From Spirochaetota bacterium (GTDB taxonomy: Bacteria > Spirochaetota > UBA4802 > UBA5368): DNA of 49,506 nt. The first letter of the stretch is position 1. Each line of letters starts with the position of its first letter. The stretch lies in contig SCSX01000024.1 in NCBI GenBank assembly GCA_004297825.1, positions 1 to 49,506 on the forward strand, given 5' to 3'. Of the stretch, positions 24,760 to 32,989 are shown in pieces. Made by a program: the position numbers and the translations under genes. The notes beneath the pieces were generated by a model. It did no database searches and had not been told where the DNA came from. It worked only from the letters and a program-made list of their open reading frames with translations.

Positions 24760-25899
24760 TTAAATAAAATTTTTTAATATCTCGGATACGGCCGCGTCCA
24801 CCGAGCCGTACTCTGCCTTGAGCCGGCCCTTAAGCGCTTCAACCTGGGGATCGCGGGTGAAATCGGAGAGATAGCGATACCGGCCGATCCGCCGGCCGAT
24901 AATGAAGCTCTCCCGGTCGTCCTCGCCCAGGGACAGGTAGGCGTCGATTTTTTCCAGGATACGTTGTTTGCCGTCGGGAAACGTCCCTTCCACATCCTCG
25001 AGCAGGTTCATCATGTGGTCGCTCTGGAGGGTCCCGGTGATATCGTGCAGCGACTCGACGAAGGCGCGGATTTCCCGGACCTTGTCGTCCTCGCCCATGG
25101 GGGTCCATCCTCCCTGTCCCGCGAGATCGTAGAGCGGCGTTCCGGGGAGCGGTACCGTGCTCCGGATCCTGATAAAAGTGGGATTCACCGCATTGATTAC
25201 GCGGGCCGATTCAGCCGCATTTTCACGCCAGCGCTCCCTGCCGCCCAACCCCGGCATATAGTATTCTGAGACGTCGAACCCGGCCGCAACGGCCTTTCTG
25301 CCGGCCTCGATCTGCTCAACGGCAGTCACGCCTTTGTCTACCAGGGAGAGCACCTCGTCGCAGCCGGATTCCATTCCTATATGGATGCGCGAGAGGCCCG
25401 CTGCGCGCAACTCCGAGAGCTCGTCAGGTGATTTTTTCGCGATGGTCTTCGCGCGCGCGTAGCTCGTGATGCGCTCGATTGTTTGAAACCGCTCGCGCAG
25501 ATGCAGGAGTATCCGGACGAGCTCGGTGGTCTTTATGAGCACCGAGTTCGCGTCCTGGAGGAACGCGGTTTTCATCCCGTAATGGAGCCAGAAGGCGACC
25601 TGCTGGTAGAAGGAGACATGCGTTTCCGCGTCTTCGGACCTGGCATGGCGTACGACCTCATCGTTGATGAGCCCGTTGAAGCCGAGTATATGGGAGGATT
25701 CGAGAATCCGCGAGGCGAGTACATGAATGCTGTCGATGTCATGGATCACGTCCGCCGTATCGCGCCGGGAAAACTGCTGATCCTTGTAGGTGGCGCAAAA
25801 GGCACACCTGTTCCACGGACAGTTCCTGGTCACGCGGACAAGGACACTGTACGCCTCGCTCGGGGGACGGATGGGTCCCATTTCAAAGGTATGGCTCAT
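24760..25899 (-). CDS. Radical SAM protein of unknown function
   Basis: A 379-residue protein. The cluster motif reads NCPWNRCAFC, giving C-x4-C-x2-C instead of the common C-x3-C-x2-C; it lies about 20 residues from the chosen start. Barrel features follow: GFNGLINDE, the ITSYARAKTIAKKSPDELSELRAAG strand, LSRIHIGMESGCDEVLSLV (HemN/MiaB-like GxESG), EYYMPGLGG and RIRSTVPLPGTPLYD. No extra iron-sulfur (SPASM) or B12 domain is visible. The start at 25899 has no clear ribosome-binding site; the frame extends to 26025, but those residues look non-coding. The product and partner are unknown. It is divergent from lysS. Confidence 0.8.
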   Translation of the reverse strand: MSHTFEMGPIRPPSEAYSVLVRVTRNCPWNRCAFCATYKDQQFSRRDTADVIHDIDSIHVLASRILESSHILGFNGLINDEVVRHARSEDAETHVSFYQQVAFWLHYGMKTAFLQDANSVLIKTTELVRILLHLRERFQTIERITSYARAKTIAKKSPDELSELRAAGLSRIHIGMESGCDEVLSLVDKGVTAVEQIEAGRKAVAAGFDVSEYYMPGLGGRERWRENAAESARVINAVNPTFIRIRSTVPLPGTPLYDLAGQGGWTPMGEDDKVREIRAFVESLHDITGTLQSDHMMNLLEDVEGTFPDGKQRILEKIDAYLSLGEDDRESFIIGRRIGRYRYLSDFTRDPQVEALKGRLKAEYGSVDAAVSEILKNFI

Positions 25900-26018
25900 A
25901 AATGTATGCCGTGCTTCGTTCCCCGCGGACGGGGATACGCGTATCGGCGCAGGAAGAGAAGATACGGGCGAATGTGAACGAGCGCAATAATAAATCGGGG
26001 TTGAACAATAAAAATAAT

Positions 26019-26049
26019 TTGACACACGCTTTTATGCGCGGTGTATAAC
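26019..26049 (+). promoter_or_regulatory. Candidate sigma-70 promoter of lysS
   Basis: TTGACA (26019-26024) and TATAAC (26044-26049) are near-consensus, with a longer than usual 19-base spacer. The predicted start near 26056 leaves a 25-base leader before the lysS ATG. Confidence 0.5.
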
Positions 26050-26080
26050 ACGCAACCATACCAGAAGCGGGGAGCCGTTC

Positions 26081-27565
26081 ATGAGCGAAGAAATATCGGA
26101 CCTGATCCAACAGCGCATCGAGAAAGTCGAACACCTGAGGGCAAAGGGCGTCAATCCCTATCCAATACGCTATGCCCGCACGCACATGGCGGCGGAGGCA
26201 AGGGAGCTCTTCCGGGAAGACTCCCAGGAAACGGCGAGCATCGCGGGACGGCTCCGTTCGAAGCGTGTCATGGGGAAGGCCTCCTTCGTTCACGTCGAGG
26301 ACGCGAGCGGGAGCATACAGGTCTATGCGCGGCAGGACGACTTGGGCGAGGAAAAATATGAAATTTTCAAGACGCTCGACCTGGGCGACATCATCGGCGT
26401 GAGCGGTTTCCTGTTCAAGACCAGGCAGGGGGAGATAAGCATCCATGCGAAGGACTTCGCCTTCCTCTCGAAGTGCATCCGGCCCCTGCCCTCGGTAAAA
26501 GAAAAGGACGGAGTGGTTTTCGACGAATTTTCGGACGTCGAGCTGCGCTACCGCCAGCGTTACGTCGATCTCATCGTGACCCCCAAGACCAGGCAGGATT
26601 TCGTGCTGCGCAGCAGACTCATCGCGGGGATACGCGATTTTCTCATGAAAAGGGGCTATATCGAGGTTGAGACGCCCATGATGCAGGCCATACCGGGCGG
26701 CGCCGCGGCGAGGCCGTTTACCACGCATCACAATGCGCTCGATATCGACCTTTTCATGCGCATCGCCCCCGAGCTTTACCTGAAGCGCCTCATCGTAGGA
26801 GGCTTCGAGAAGGTCTTCGAGCTGAACCGCAATTTCAGGAACGAGGGCATCTCGACCAAGCACAATCCCGAATTCACGATGCTGGAGCTCTACGAGGCGT
26901 ACGCGGATTACCATGTAATGATGGATATCGCGGAACGAATGATTTCCTCGCTGGCACAGGAGCTCCTGGGGAGCATGGTGATCAGCTACCAGGGGACCGA
27001 TATAGACCTGACCCCTCCCTGGGAGAGGATCACCTTCGTGGAAATAATAAAAAAATTCACCGGTATCGATTTCTCCGCGATAACCCGCGTCGAGGAGGCC
27101 CGGACGGCCGCCGAATCGCTGGGAATGAAGGCGGATGACGACGCTACACTCTGGGAGATCGCGAACGATATCTTCGAGGAAAAGGTCGAGGCGAACCTCA
27201 TCCAGCCAGTGTTCGTCATGGATTACCCCAAAGAGCTCTCCCCACTCGCGAAATCAAGGGACGACAATCCGGAGTTCGTGGAGCGCTTCGAGCCCTATAT
27301 CGTGGGCCGGGAGATAGGCAACGCCTTCAGCGAGCTCAACGATCCATTCGACCAGAGGGCCCGATTCGAGGAACAGGTCCGGATGCGCGAACAGGGCGAC
27401 GACGAGGCCCAGCGCATGGACTATGACTATATCAACGCGCTTGAATACGGCATGCCCCCGGCGGGAGGAATGGGGATCGGCATAGACCGCCTGGTGATGC
27501 TCTTCATCGATTCCGCGTCCATCAAGGACTCGATTCTATTCCCGCTCCTGCGGCCGGAGAAATAA
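26081..27565 (+). CDS. lysS: Lysyl-tRNA synthetase, class II
   Basis: LysRS charges tRNA-Lys with lysine in the cytoplasm. The 494-residue protein has the usual bacterial length. An N-terminal OB-fold anticodon-binding domain (about residues 55-160) is followed by the class II catalytic core: motif 1 around [10 protein letters not shown], motif 2 [18 protein letters not shown], and motif 3 [13 protein letters not shown] near the C-terminus. No internal disruption is seen. The start follows CGGGGAGCC. It is directly followed by a dedA-family gene with no gap between TAA and ATG, so the two are co-transcribed. Confidence 0.97.
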   Translation: MSEEISDLIQQRIEKVEHLRAKGVNPYPIRYARTHMAAEARELFREDSQETASIAGRLRSKRVMGKASFVHVEDASGSIQVYARQDDLGEEKYEIFKTLDLGDIIGVSGFLFKTRQGEISIHAKDFAFLSKCIRPLPSVKEKDGVVFDEFSDVELRYRQRYVDLIVTPKTRQDFVLRSRLIAGIRDFLMKRGYIEVETPMMQAIPGGAAARPFTTHHNALDIDLFMRIAPELYLKRLIVGGFEKVFELNRNFRNEGISTKHNPEFTMLELYEAYADYHVMMDIAERMISSLAQELLGSMVISYQGTDIDLTPPWERITFVEIIKKFTGIDFSAITRVEEARTAAESLGMKADDDATLWEIANDIFEEKVEANLIQPVFVMDYPKELSPLAKSRDDNPEFVERFEPYIVGREIGNAFSELNDPFDQRARFEEQVRMREQGDDEAQRMDYDYINALEYGMPPAGGMGIGIDRLVMLFIDSASIKDSILFPLLRPEK

Positions 27566-28198
27566 ATGGGCATAACCGAGTTTCTCGTCGATTATATCAC
27601 CCGCCTCATCGCCGCCGGCGGGTATCCCGCGATTTTCGTGCTCATGGGGCTCGAAAGCATGGTAGCCCCCGTGCCCAGCGAGGCGATAATGCCGTTCGCG
27701 GGGTTTCTCATAGTGGAGGGCCAGTTCAGCTTTGCCGGGGTGGTGGCGGTAAGCACCCTGGGCAGCATAGCCGGATCCCTCATCTCGTATTACATGGGCG
27801 CCTGGGGGGGCGAGCCGTTCGTGAAACGGTTCGGGAAATACCTGCTCCTGGACGTCCATCACCTTGAAACAACGAAAAGCTTTTTCGCCAGGTACGGGGA
27901 AAAGGCGATCTTTATCAGCCGGTTCATACCCGTGGTACGCCATCTCATTTCGATACCGGCGGGGGTGGGAAAGATGAACGCGCTGAAATTTTCCGCCTAT
28001 ACGATCGCCGGCGCGGGGATGTGGAACGCCTTCCTCGCGTGGGTCGGGTTCGTGCTGAAAGAAAACTGGTCCGAGGTGCGAAAATACAGCGAGGTCGTCG
28101 ATATTGTCGTGGTGGCGGGAATACTCGGCGTTTGTGCATATTTCATCTACAGCCAGGTGAAACGGGTAACGGGGAAGGGGAAAAATGCCGCCCCCTGA
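27566..28198 (+). CDS. DedA-family integral membrane protein
   Basis: A 210-residue inner-membrane protein of the DedA/SNARE-associated (VTT) family. Signature segments are GLESMVAPVPSEAIMPFAGF near the N-terminus, GSIAGSLISYYMGAWGG with its re-entrant glycine pattern, and FISRFIPVVRHLISIPAGV, where the paired arginines are functionally important in relatives. About four to five hydrophobic spans are visible. DedA proteins act as lipid scramblases or undecaprenyl-phosphate translocases and support proton-motive-force homeostasis. The ATG follows the lysS stop codon directly, so expression depends on lysS transcription. Confidence 0.9.
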   Translation: MGITEFLVDYITRLIAAGGYPAIFVLMGLESMVAPVPSEAIMPFAGFLIVEGQFSFAGVVAVSTLGSIAGSLISYYMGAWGGEPFVKRFGKYLLLDVHHLETTKSFFARYGEKAIFISRFIPVVRHLISIPAGVGKMNALKFSAYTIAGAGMWNAFLAWVGFVLKENWSEVRKYSEVVDIVVVAGILGVCAYFIYSQVKRVTGKGKNAAP

Positions 28199-28222
28199 TC
28201 TGCTGGAGTATCGGACCCCCGG

Positions 28223-28870
28223 TCAGGATTTGCCGGATTCGATGCCGGTTCGGGCGATTGAAATCACTTCCTTGCGGGAAACCATATCGAGGATATGCGC
28301 CTTCGCCCGTTCGCTGTATTCGTCGTAATTGAAAGAGTTCTGGTCCAGGACGTACTGGATGATCATGCCCTGCACGACGCTGATTATAATCGCAGAAGCG
28401 TAGTGCACGTCCATTTCGGGAAAAATTCCCAATTGAATTCCCTCGTTCAGAATGCTCGCAATTTCAACGCGGTAGCTTTCATAAAGCTTTGTGTTGGCTT
28501 TTCTGATCCTGTCATTGTGGTTGATCTGCGTCCAGAAATCTATCAGGACATGGAAGTATTCCTTCTCGCGCTGAAGCAGCCTGAACGCCTGGTCCATGAA
28601 AATTTTCAGTTTTTCCCGAGGGTCCTTTGCTGTGGAGAGCTCCTTCACGAGGATTTCCCGGAGGTTGTTGTTCATCATCTTCAGGAGCGTGAAAAGTAAT
28701 TCGTCTTTGTCCTTAAAATAGTAGTGCACGAGCCCGGTCGAAAGCCCCGCCTCCCGGGCGATATCGCGGATCGTGAAGTTGTAGTAGCCCTTTTTGCTTA
28801 CCACTTTATACGTAGCGCTGGTAATCTGCTTTTTACGTTTTTCCAGTATGTCCTGGCTTCTCCGCGGCAT
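28223..28870 (-). CDS. TetR-family transcriptional regulator
   Basis: A 215-residue protein. The N-terminal helix-turn-helix (about residues 25-65) reads NFTIRDIAREAGLSTGLVHYYFKDKDELL, the classic TetR pattern. The helical C-terminal part (about 70-210) is the ligand-binding and dimerisation domain, containing RLLQREKEYFHVLIDFWTQI. The start at 28870 has GAGG five bases upstream; an extension to 28882 lacks support. The regulator is divergent from the 595-residue unknown protein gene, so autoregulation and control of that neighbour are plausible. The intergenic region holds candidate operators. Confidence 0.9.
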   Translation of the reverse strand: MPRRSQDILEKRKKQITSATYKVVSKKGYYNFTIRDIAREAGLSTGLVHYYFKDKDELLFTLLKMMNNNLREILVKELSTAKDPREKLKIFMDQAFRLLQREKEYFHVLIDFWTQINHNDRIRKANTKLYESYRVEIASILNEGIQLGIFPEMDVHYASAIIISVVQGMIIQYVLDQNSFNYDEYSERAKAHILDMVSRKEVISIARTGIESGKS

Positions 28871-28890
28871 GGTACCTCGCAAGCGTGTGC

Positions 28891-28968
28891 GAATAATTGG
28901 TCAACACCTCGATGGATTGTCAATACATAATTGGCTAAATGAACAATGATTGCCTCGATGATGAGGCA
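28891..28968. promoter_or_regulatory. Possible operator region between tetR and the 595-residue protein gene
   Basis: On the minus strand a TTGACA at 28918-28923 could be the tetR -35 box, but no good -10 follows at 17 bases. Short palindromes overlap it: TTGGTCAA and ATTGTCAAT. A separate TGCCTC/GAGGCA pair with a 6-base spacer is at 28951-28968. Any of these could be the TetR operator. No experimental support is available. Confidence 0.3.
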
Positions 28969-29065
28969 TTGGCGGCGCTCCCGTCGGAACGGCGCCGATG
29001 TTCTTGAATTTTGCGGAAAGCGCGGTTAATTAAATATCAGGGGAAGACAGGGACCCGGAGCGCCA

Positions 29066-30853
29066 ATGACGGAAAAAAGCTATATCAAAGAGGTTATCGA
29101 GCGGCCCGTAACGAGGGGCGAGTTGGAGCAGTCGAGGCGCCTGAAATCCCTGGGGGTCGACGCGGGCGATCTCGCGGAGTTGCACTCCAGGCTCGCCAGG
29201 ATGCGCAAAGATTTGAAGGGCGAGGTACAGGCGCTCGAGCAAAAGCAGGAAAAATCTTACGCCCACGAGCCGCCCCGGACGAGAAGGCGAAAATACGATG
29301 AATATTTTTTCCTCACGAGGCCGCTTGGAATTTTCAGGCAGTTGTTCACCTACCGCAAGGCGAAGGGCATGTTTATAAAGAAATACGGGCCCGTGCACGT
29401 GGGCAAGCGTATCTCGTGGAGCATCTGGTACCTGTTCACGGATGGCGTCCTTTTTTTCCCTTCGATCGCCGTGTATAAATTTGTGCAGGAAATAATCCAG
29501 CTCCAGGAGGATCTGCGGGGGCATTTCAGAAAAATGTATTCGGCCGGCTGGCTTACCGACGAGGGGGCCGATGTACTTACGCCCTACGAATTCAATCTAA
29601 TCGCCGAAGCAGAGCGTCTTATGAGCGATCTGACGGTCGTCAATTTTCTTATAAATTTCAAGCATCCCGGCGCCGCGATCGACAAGATGAAGCCGTTTAT
29701 CGGTTATTACCTTTCCATCACACGGGACGAAAGAACGAAGCGGGAGGTACGCGAGGGGGTAGAGAAATCGCTGATGCGCATCCTTTATTCCGAGGGAACT
29801 GAACTGAGGCTGGTTAAGAAAATCCTGGCCGCCCTGGATAGGTTTCTCGACAATTCGATCGACAGGGAGCTTCTCGAGCCCCTGTTCGAATGCGCGTTCT
29901 GCCGAAGCTTCGATACCCCGGAAATCAGGAAGTTCGTCAGGCTCCACCCCGTCGAAATGGAGGTTTTCCGCGCGGATCCCGGCCTGATGGACATGATGAG
30001 CGCGCGCAAAAAGAAATTCCTGGAGCAGATAGAACAAAAGGCAGCCATGATAGAAGATAAAATCATGCTGGTGCTGGACATTTTTGAATCGATCGGAGCG
30101 CGGGAAGAATCGACGGCGACCGGGAAGGCGGATTACCTCGAGGGGATGCTGAATTACGCATACCATTTCAATGCGAAGATCCTGGCGGGAAAGCTGCGCA
30201 ACGTCGCAATCGTGCTCAGCGACCTTTGCGATATCTTTTTTCTTCAATTTGCGTCGTTTCTCTCCGACGAGGTGCGCATCAAGCGCGACAACAACATGGT
30301 CATGGTTCGGATTTTCAAGGGCTCGCTATTTTCGGAAGAAATTTCCAAGCTGGAAATCGAGCGGCACCTCATGGCGGAATTCATGAAAAAAGCCTACGGG
30401 TTCGATATCTTCGCCCGCCAGGGACTCAACAGCCAGGAAACGGCGTTCATGAACGTGGTGAACAGCCTGGTCGACGCGTTTTACTCAATAGGCATCAAAC
30501 TCTACACGGCAATAAAAGGCCACCACGATCAGATTGAAGGTGAACGCATGGAAACGGTAGAGGTACCCATGGACGAAAAGCGCACGGGCAGCGCGCGCAT
30601 TCCTTTCGCAGAGGCAATTTTACAAAGCGGATACAGCGCCCCCGGGCACGCGGCAGTCCTGGCCAACAAGACGGTGCTTGAATCTGCCGCAGAAGTAAAA
30701 AAGTTCTGTTTTTGTCTTGCGTATAAATTCGAGCACGCCCACAGGGACCTGACAGTGGGCGGGCGACGTGAAACCATCGAGGCGATGATCGAGGGTCTCG
30801 AAGGGCTTTACGAAAAACTTCAACAGCTTCAAAAGGGAGAAAACGTGGAATGA
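29066..30853 (+). CDS. Large cytoplasmic protein of unknown function
   Basis: A 595-residue protein without signal peptide. The N-terminal part is charged and coiled-coil-like (about residues 20-75), followed by aromatic-rich stretches RPLGIFRQLFTYRKAKGMF and a helical body with many Glu/Lys pairs. One short hydrophobic patch (SIWYLFTDGVLFFPSIAVY) is too weak to be a confident membrane span. The overall look recalls large DUF-type proteins seen in spirochaetes, but I cannot assign a family. The ribosome-binding site is GGAG six bases before the ATG. It is divergent from a TetR regulator and precedes the SAM riboswitch leader; nothing in the context predicts a function. Confidence 0.7.
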   Translation: MTEKSYIKEVIERPVTRGELEQSRRLKSLGVDAGDLAELHSRLARMRKDLKGEVQALEQKQEKSYAHEPPRTRRRKYDEYFFLTRPLGIFRQLFTYRKAKGMFIKKYGPVHVGKRISWSIWYLFTDGVLFFPSIAVYKFVQEIIQLQEDLRGHFRKMYSAGWLTDEGADVLTPYEFNLIAEAERLMSDLTVVNFLINFKHPGAAIDKMKPFIGYYLSITRDERTKREVREGVEKSLMRILYSEGTELRLVKKILAALDRFLDNSIDRELLEPLFECAFCRSFDTPEIRKFVRLHPVEMEVFRADPGLMDMMSARKKKFLEQIEQKAAMIEDKIMLVLDIFESIGAREESTATGKADYLEGMLNYAYHFNAKILAGKLRNVAIVLSDLCDIFFLQFASFLSDEVRIKRDNNMVMVRIFKGSLFSEEISKLEIERHLMAEFMKKAYGFDIFARQGLNSQETAFMNVVNSLVDAFYSIGIKLYTAIKGHHDQIEGERMETVEVPMDEKRTGSARIPFAEAILQSGYSAPGHAAVLANKTVLESAAEVKKFCFCLAYKFEHAHRDLTVGGRRETIEAMIEGLEGLYEKLQQLQKGENVE

Positions 30854-30930
30854 CGCCGCACCACCGGCGGAAGTCCAAGGCTCGATTGTCGTGGATGAAC
30901 GCGGGACCGGCGGCGAAGAAAAATTTCTAA

Positions 30931-30960
30931 TTGACTTCGCGTTTGCGTTGGATTTATGGT
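30931..30960 (+). promoter_or_regulatory. Candidate promoter of the metX operon
   Basis: TTGACT (30931-30936) and TATGGT (30955-30960) are separated by 18 bases. The predicted start near 30967 lies about 60 bases before the riboswitch. A nearer TTGACA at 31016 would put its -10 inside the aptamer and is therefore less likely. Confidence 0.4.
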
Positions 30961-31028
30961 AATCGCACTTTACGGCGAAAAGACGCCTGCCGGGGAACAT
31001 CGTTCCCAACGATATTTGACATAGTGTT

Positions 31029-31129
31029 ATTCTATCCAGAGTGGCGGAGGGACAGGCCCGATGAAACCACGGCAACCGGCGCGGCGCGCTTGGTGCCAAT
31101 TCCTGCGGATCGTATCCGGTAGATGGGAT
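31029..31129 (+). ncRNA. SAM-I (S-box) riboswitch aptamer
   Basis: The leader matches the S-box consensus: CTATCCAGAGTGGCGGAGGG, then GGCCCGATGAAACCACGGCAA, then GGTGCCAATTCCTGCGG, closed by GATGGGAT. P1 can form 8 bp (31029-31036 with 31122-31129, including G-U pairs). SAM binding should stabilise P1 and allow the downstream terminator to form, reducing methionine-gene expression when SAM is abundant. It lies about 65 bases upstream of metX. Confidence 0.95.
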
Positions 31130-31142
31130 CGTAGTGTGAAAG

Positions 31143-31177
31143 ACCGCTATTCATCGAAACTGGATACGCGGTTTTTT
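31143..31177 (+). terminator. Riboswitch expression-platform terminator
   Basis: ACCGCTAT (31143-31150) pairs with ATACGCGGT (31164-31172, one bulged C) around an 11-13 base loop, followed by six T residues (31172-31177). It ends 17 bases before the metX ATG. The sequence just upstream overlaps the 3' strand of P1, as expected for a SAM-controlled transcription terminator. Confidence 0.85.
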
Positions 31178-31194
31178 GTTTTTGGATATCTGAG

Positions 31195-32355
31195 ATGAGC
31201 ACGGTGAAATTTTCTGAAAATTCAGTAGGCCTGGTCGAGACCCGATCCTATACCTTCGCACGGCCGCCTCGGGAACTCAGGCTGGTGTCGGGGAAGACGC
31301 TGGGCCCGGTGACGCTCGCGTATGAAACCTACGGCGAGCTTGCCCCGGAGGGAAACAACGCGATCCTCGTACTGCACGCGCTCTCCGGATCGGCGCACGC
31401 GGCGGGTTTTCATTCCCCCGATGACCAATACCCCGGATGGTGGGACTATTATATCGGCCCCGGCAAAGCCTTCGATACGGATAAATACTTCGTCATAAGC
31501 TCCAACGTGATCGGCGGGTGCACCGGCTCCACCGGGCCCGCCTCCACAAACCCGGCCACGGACAGGGAATACGGGCTCGAATTTCCCATAGTCACGATCC
31601 AGGACATGGTGAACGCCCAGTGGCACCTGGTCCGCCACCTGGGGATACGCAAACTGCTCGCGGTCACCGGCGGATCCATGGGCGGGATGCAGGCGCTCCA
31701 GTGGGCCATTTCCTACCCGGAGATGGTTCAGTCGGTGATCGCGCTGGCGAGCTCGAGCTCCCTCTCCGCGCAGGGGATCGCGTTTAACGAGGTGGGGCGC
31801 CAGGCCATATTCAGGGACCCGCATTTCAACGGGGGCGATTATTACACGGGGAAGAGGCCCGATGACGGGCTCTCGCTCGCGCGCATGATCGCTCATATCA
31901 CGTACCTGAGCGACAAGCTCATGCATGAAAAATTCGGAAGGAAGCTTCGCAATCACGAGCTTCCCGCGTTCAATTTCAATTCCGAGTTCATGGTGGAATC
32001 GTACCTCCATCACCAGGGGATCAAGTTCGTAAACAGGTTCGACGCGAATTCGTACCTGTATATCAGCAAGGCCATCGACTACTTCGACCTTAAGGCCGAT
32101 TACAACGGAAGCCTGGTCGCCGCGTTCGAGAGCGTGGCCTCGGATTTCCTTATTATCAGCTACACCTCGGACTGGCTTTACCCGAGCGAACAGTCCGTGG
32201 AAATAGTCAAGGCGCTCCGCACCAACGGGAAGAACGTGGTATACACCGAGATCGAGACCGATTTCGGGCACGACACCTTCCTGCTCGACGACGAGCGGAC
32301 GCAGCGCAATATCAGCAATTTCCTGAGAAGCGAATTTGAAAAGACCAGGGCATGA
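31195..32355 (+). CDS. metX: Homoserine O-acetyltransferase
   Basis: MetX acetylates L-homoserine with acetyl-CoA, the committed step of methionine synthesis. The 386-residue protein is an alpha/beta hydrolase: the N-terminal strand block reads GPVTLAYETYGEL, the nucleophile S161 is in TGGSMGGMQALQW, and the acid and base lie in SYTSDWLYPSEQ and TDFGHDTFLLD near the C-terminus. Co-location with metW is the classical arrangement for the acyltransferase. Substrate preference (acetyl or succinyl) cannot be read with certainty from sequence. The ribosome-binding site is weak. Expression is governed by the SAM-I riboswitch and terminator immediately upstream. metW follows almost without gap. Confidence 0.94.
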   Translation: MSTVKFSENSVGLVETRSYTFARPPRELRLVSGKTLGPVTLAYETYGELAPEGNNAILVLHALSGSAHAAGFHSPDDQYPGWWDYYIGPGKAFDTDKYFVISSNVIGGCTGSTGPASTNPATDREYGLEFPIVTIQDMVNAQWHLVRHLGIRKLLAVTGGSMGGMQALQWAISYPEMVQSVIALASSSSLSAQGIAFNEVGRQAIFRDPHFNGGDYYTGKRPDDGLSLARMIAHITYLSDKLMHEKFGRKLRNHELPAFNFNSEFMVESYLHHQGIKFVNRFDANSYLYISKAIDYFDLKADYNGSLVAAFESVASDFLIISYTSDWLYPSEQSVEIVKALRTNGKNVVYTEIETDFGHDTFLLDDERTQRNISNFLRSEFEKTRA

Positions 32356-32356
32356 A

Positions 32357-32989
32357 TTGAACGGTTCCCGCATTGGGTACCAGCAGATCATCGACGAGAT
32401 CCCCGAAGGCGCGCGCGTCCTCGACCTGGGCTGCGGCGACGGGATGCTGCTCGACGTGCTGCGGCAGCGAAAAAACGCGGAAACGTTCGGGGTCGAGATT
32501 TCGCAGGAAGGGGTGAGCCAGTGCCTGGAGAAGGGCCTGTACTGCTACCAGGGCGACATCGACAGCGGGCTCGCCGACTACCGTGACGATTCCTTCGATT
32601 ACGTCATCCTCAACCAGACCCTGCAGGACACCAAGAAGCCGGAATACGTTATCCGTGAAATCATGCGCATCGGTAAAAACGCGATCGTGAGCTTCCCGAA
32701 CTTCGGCTATATCGGCAATCGCCTGAAGCTCCTGACCGGGGGCACCATGCCCAGGAACAGGCTTTTCCCGTTCAGGTGGTACGAGACCCCTAATATTCAC
32801 CTGCTTACCATTCGCGACTTCCAGGATTTCTGCCTGGAATACGGGTACCCCTTCAGGAAGGAGTCGCATTTCTCGATGGCCGGCGGGAAGACCGCTTCCG
32901 TAAAGCGATTTCCCAATTTCCGCGCCGAATACGGATTCTTCGTCCTGGACGGGAGCCTCTATAAGCAGAGGAGGGAAGCCATTGCCTGA
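32357..32989 (+). CDS. metW: MetW methyltransferase-fold protein, partner of MetX
   Basis: A 210-residue class I SAM-methyltransferase-fold protein of the MetW family. Landmarks are [16 protein letters not shown] (motif I), the acidic strand-2 residue in [26 protein letters not shown] and [18 protein letters not shown], all diagnostic of MetW. In other bacteria MetW associates with and supports MetX activity. The start is inferred at TTG 32357, one base after the metX stop, behind AGGG. The frame opens at 32336 inside metX, but no better start exists there. Its end overlaps uvrB by 8 bases. Confidence 0.9.
   Translation: MNGSRIGYQQIIDEIPEGARVLDLGCGDGMLLDVLRQRKNAETFGVEISQEGVSQCLEKGLYCYQGDIDSGLADYRDDSFDYVILNQTLQDTKKPEYVIREIMRIGKNAIVSFPNFGYIGNRLKLLTGGTMPRNRLFPFRWYETPNIHLLTIRDFQDFCLEYGYPFRKESHFSMAGGKTASVKRFPNFRAEYGFFVLDGSLYKQRREAIA

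Noticed and set aside
24536-24763. 75-codon plus-strand open frame crossing the palindromic element
   Set aside because: It starts within the perfect hairpin arm, has no initiation signal, and its Arg-rich start is simply the translated stem.
31016-31021. TTGACA as -35 box of the metX operon
   Set aside because: A matching -10 would fall at about 31039, inside the conserved 5' part of the SAM-I aptamer, which would truncate the riboswitch.
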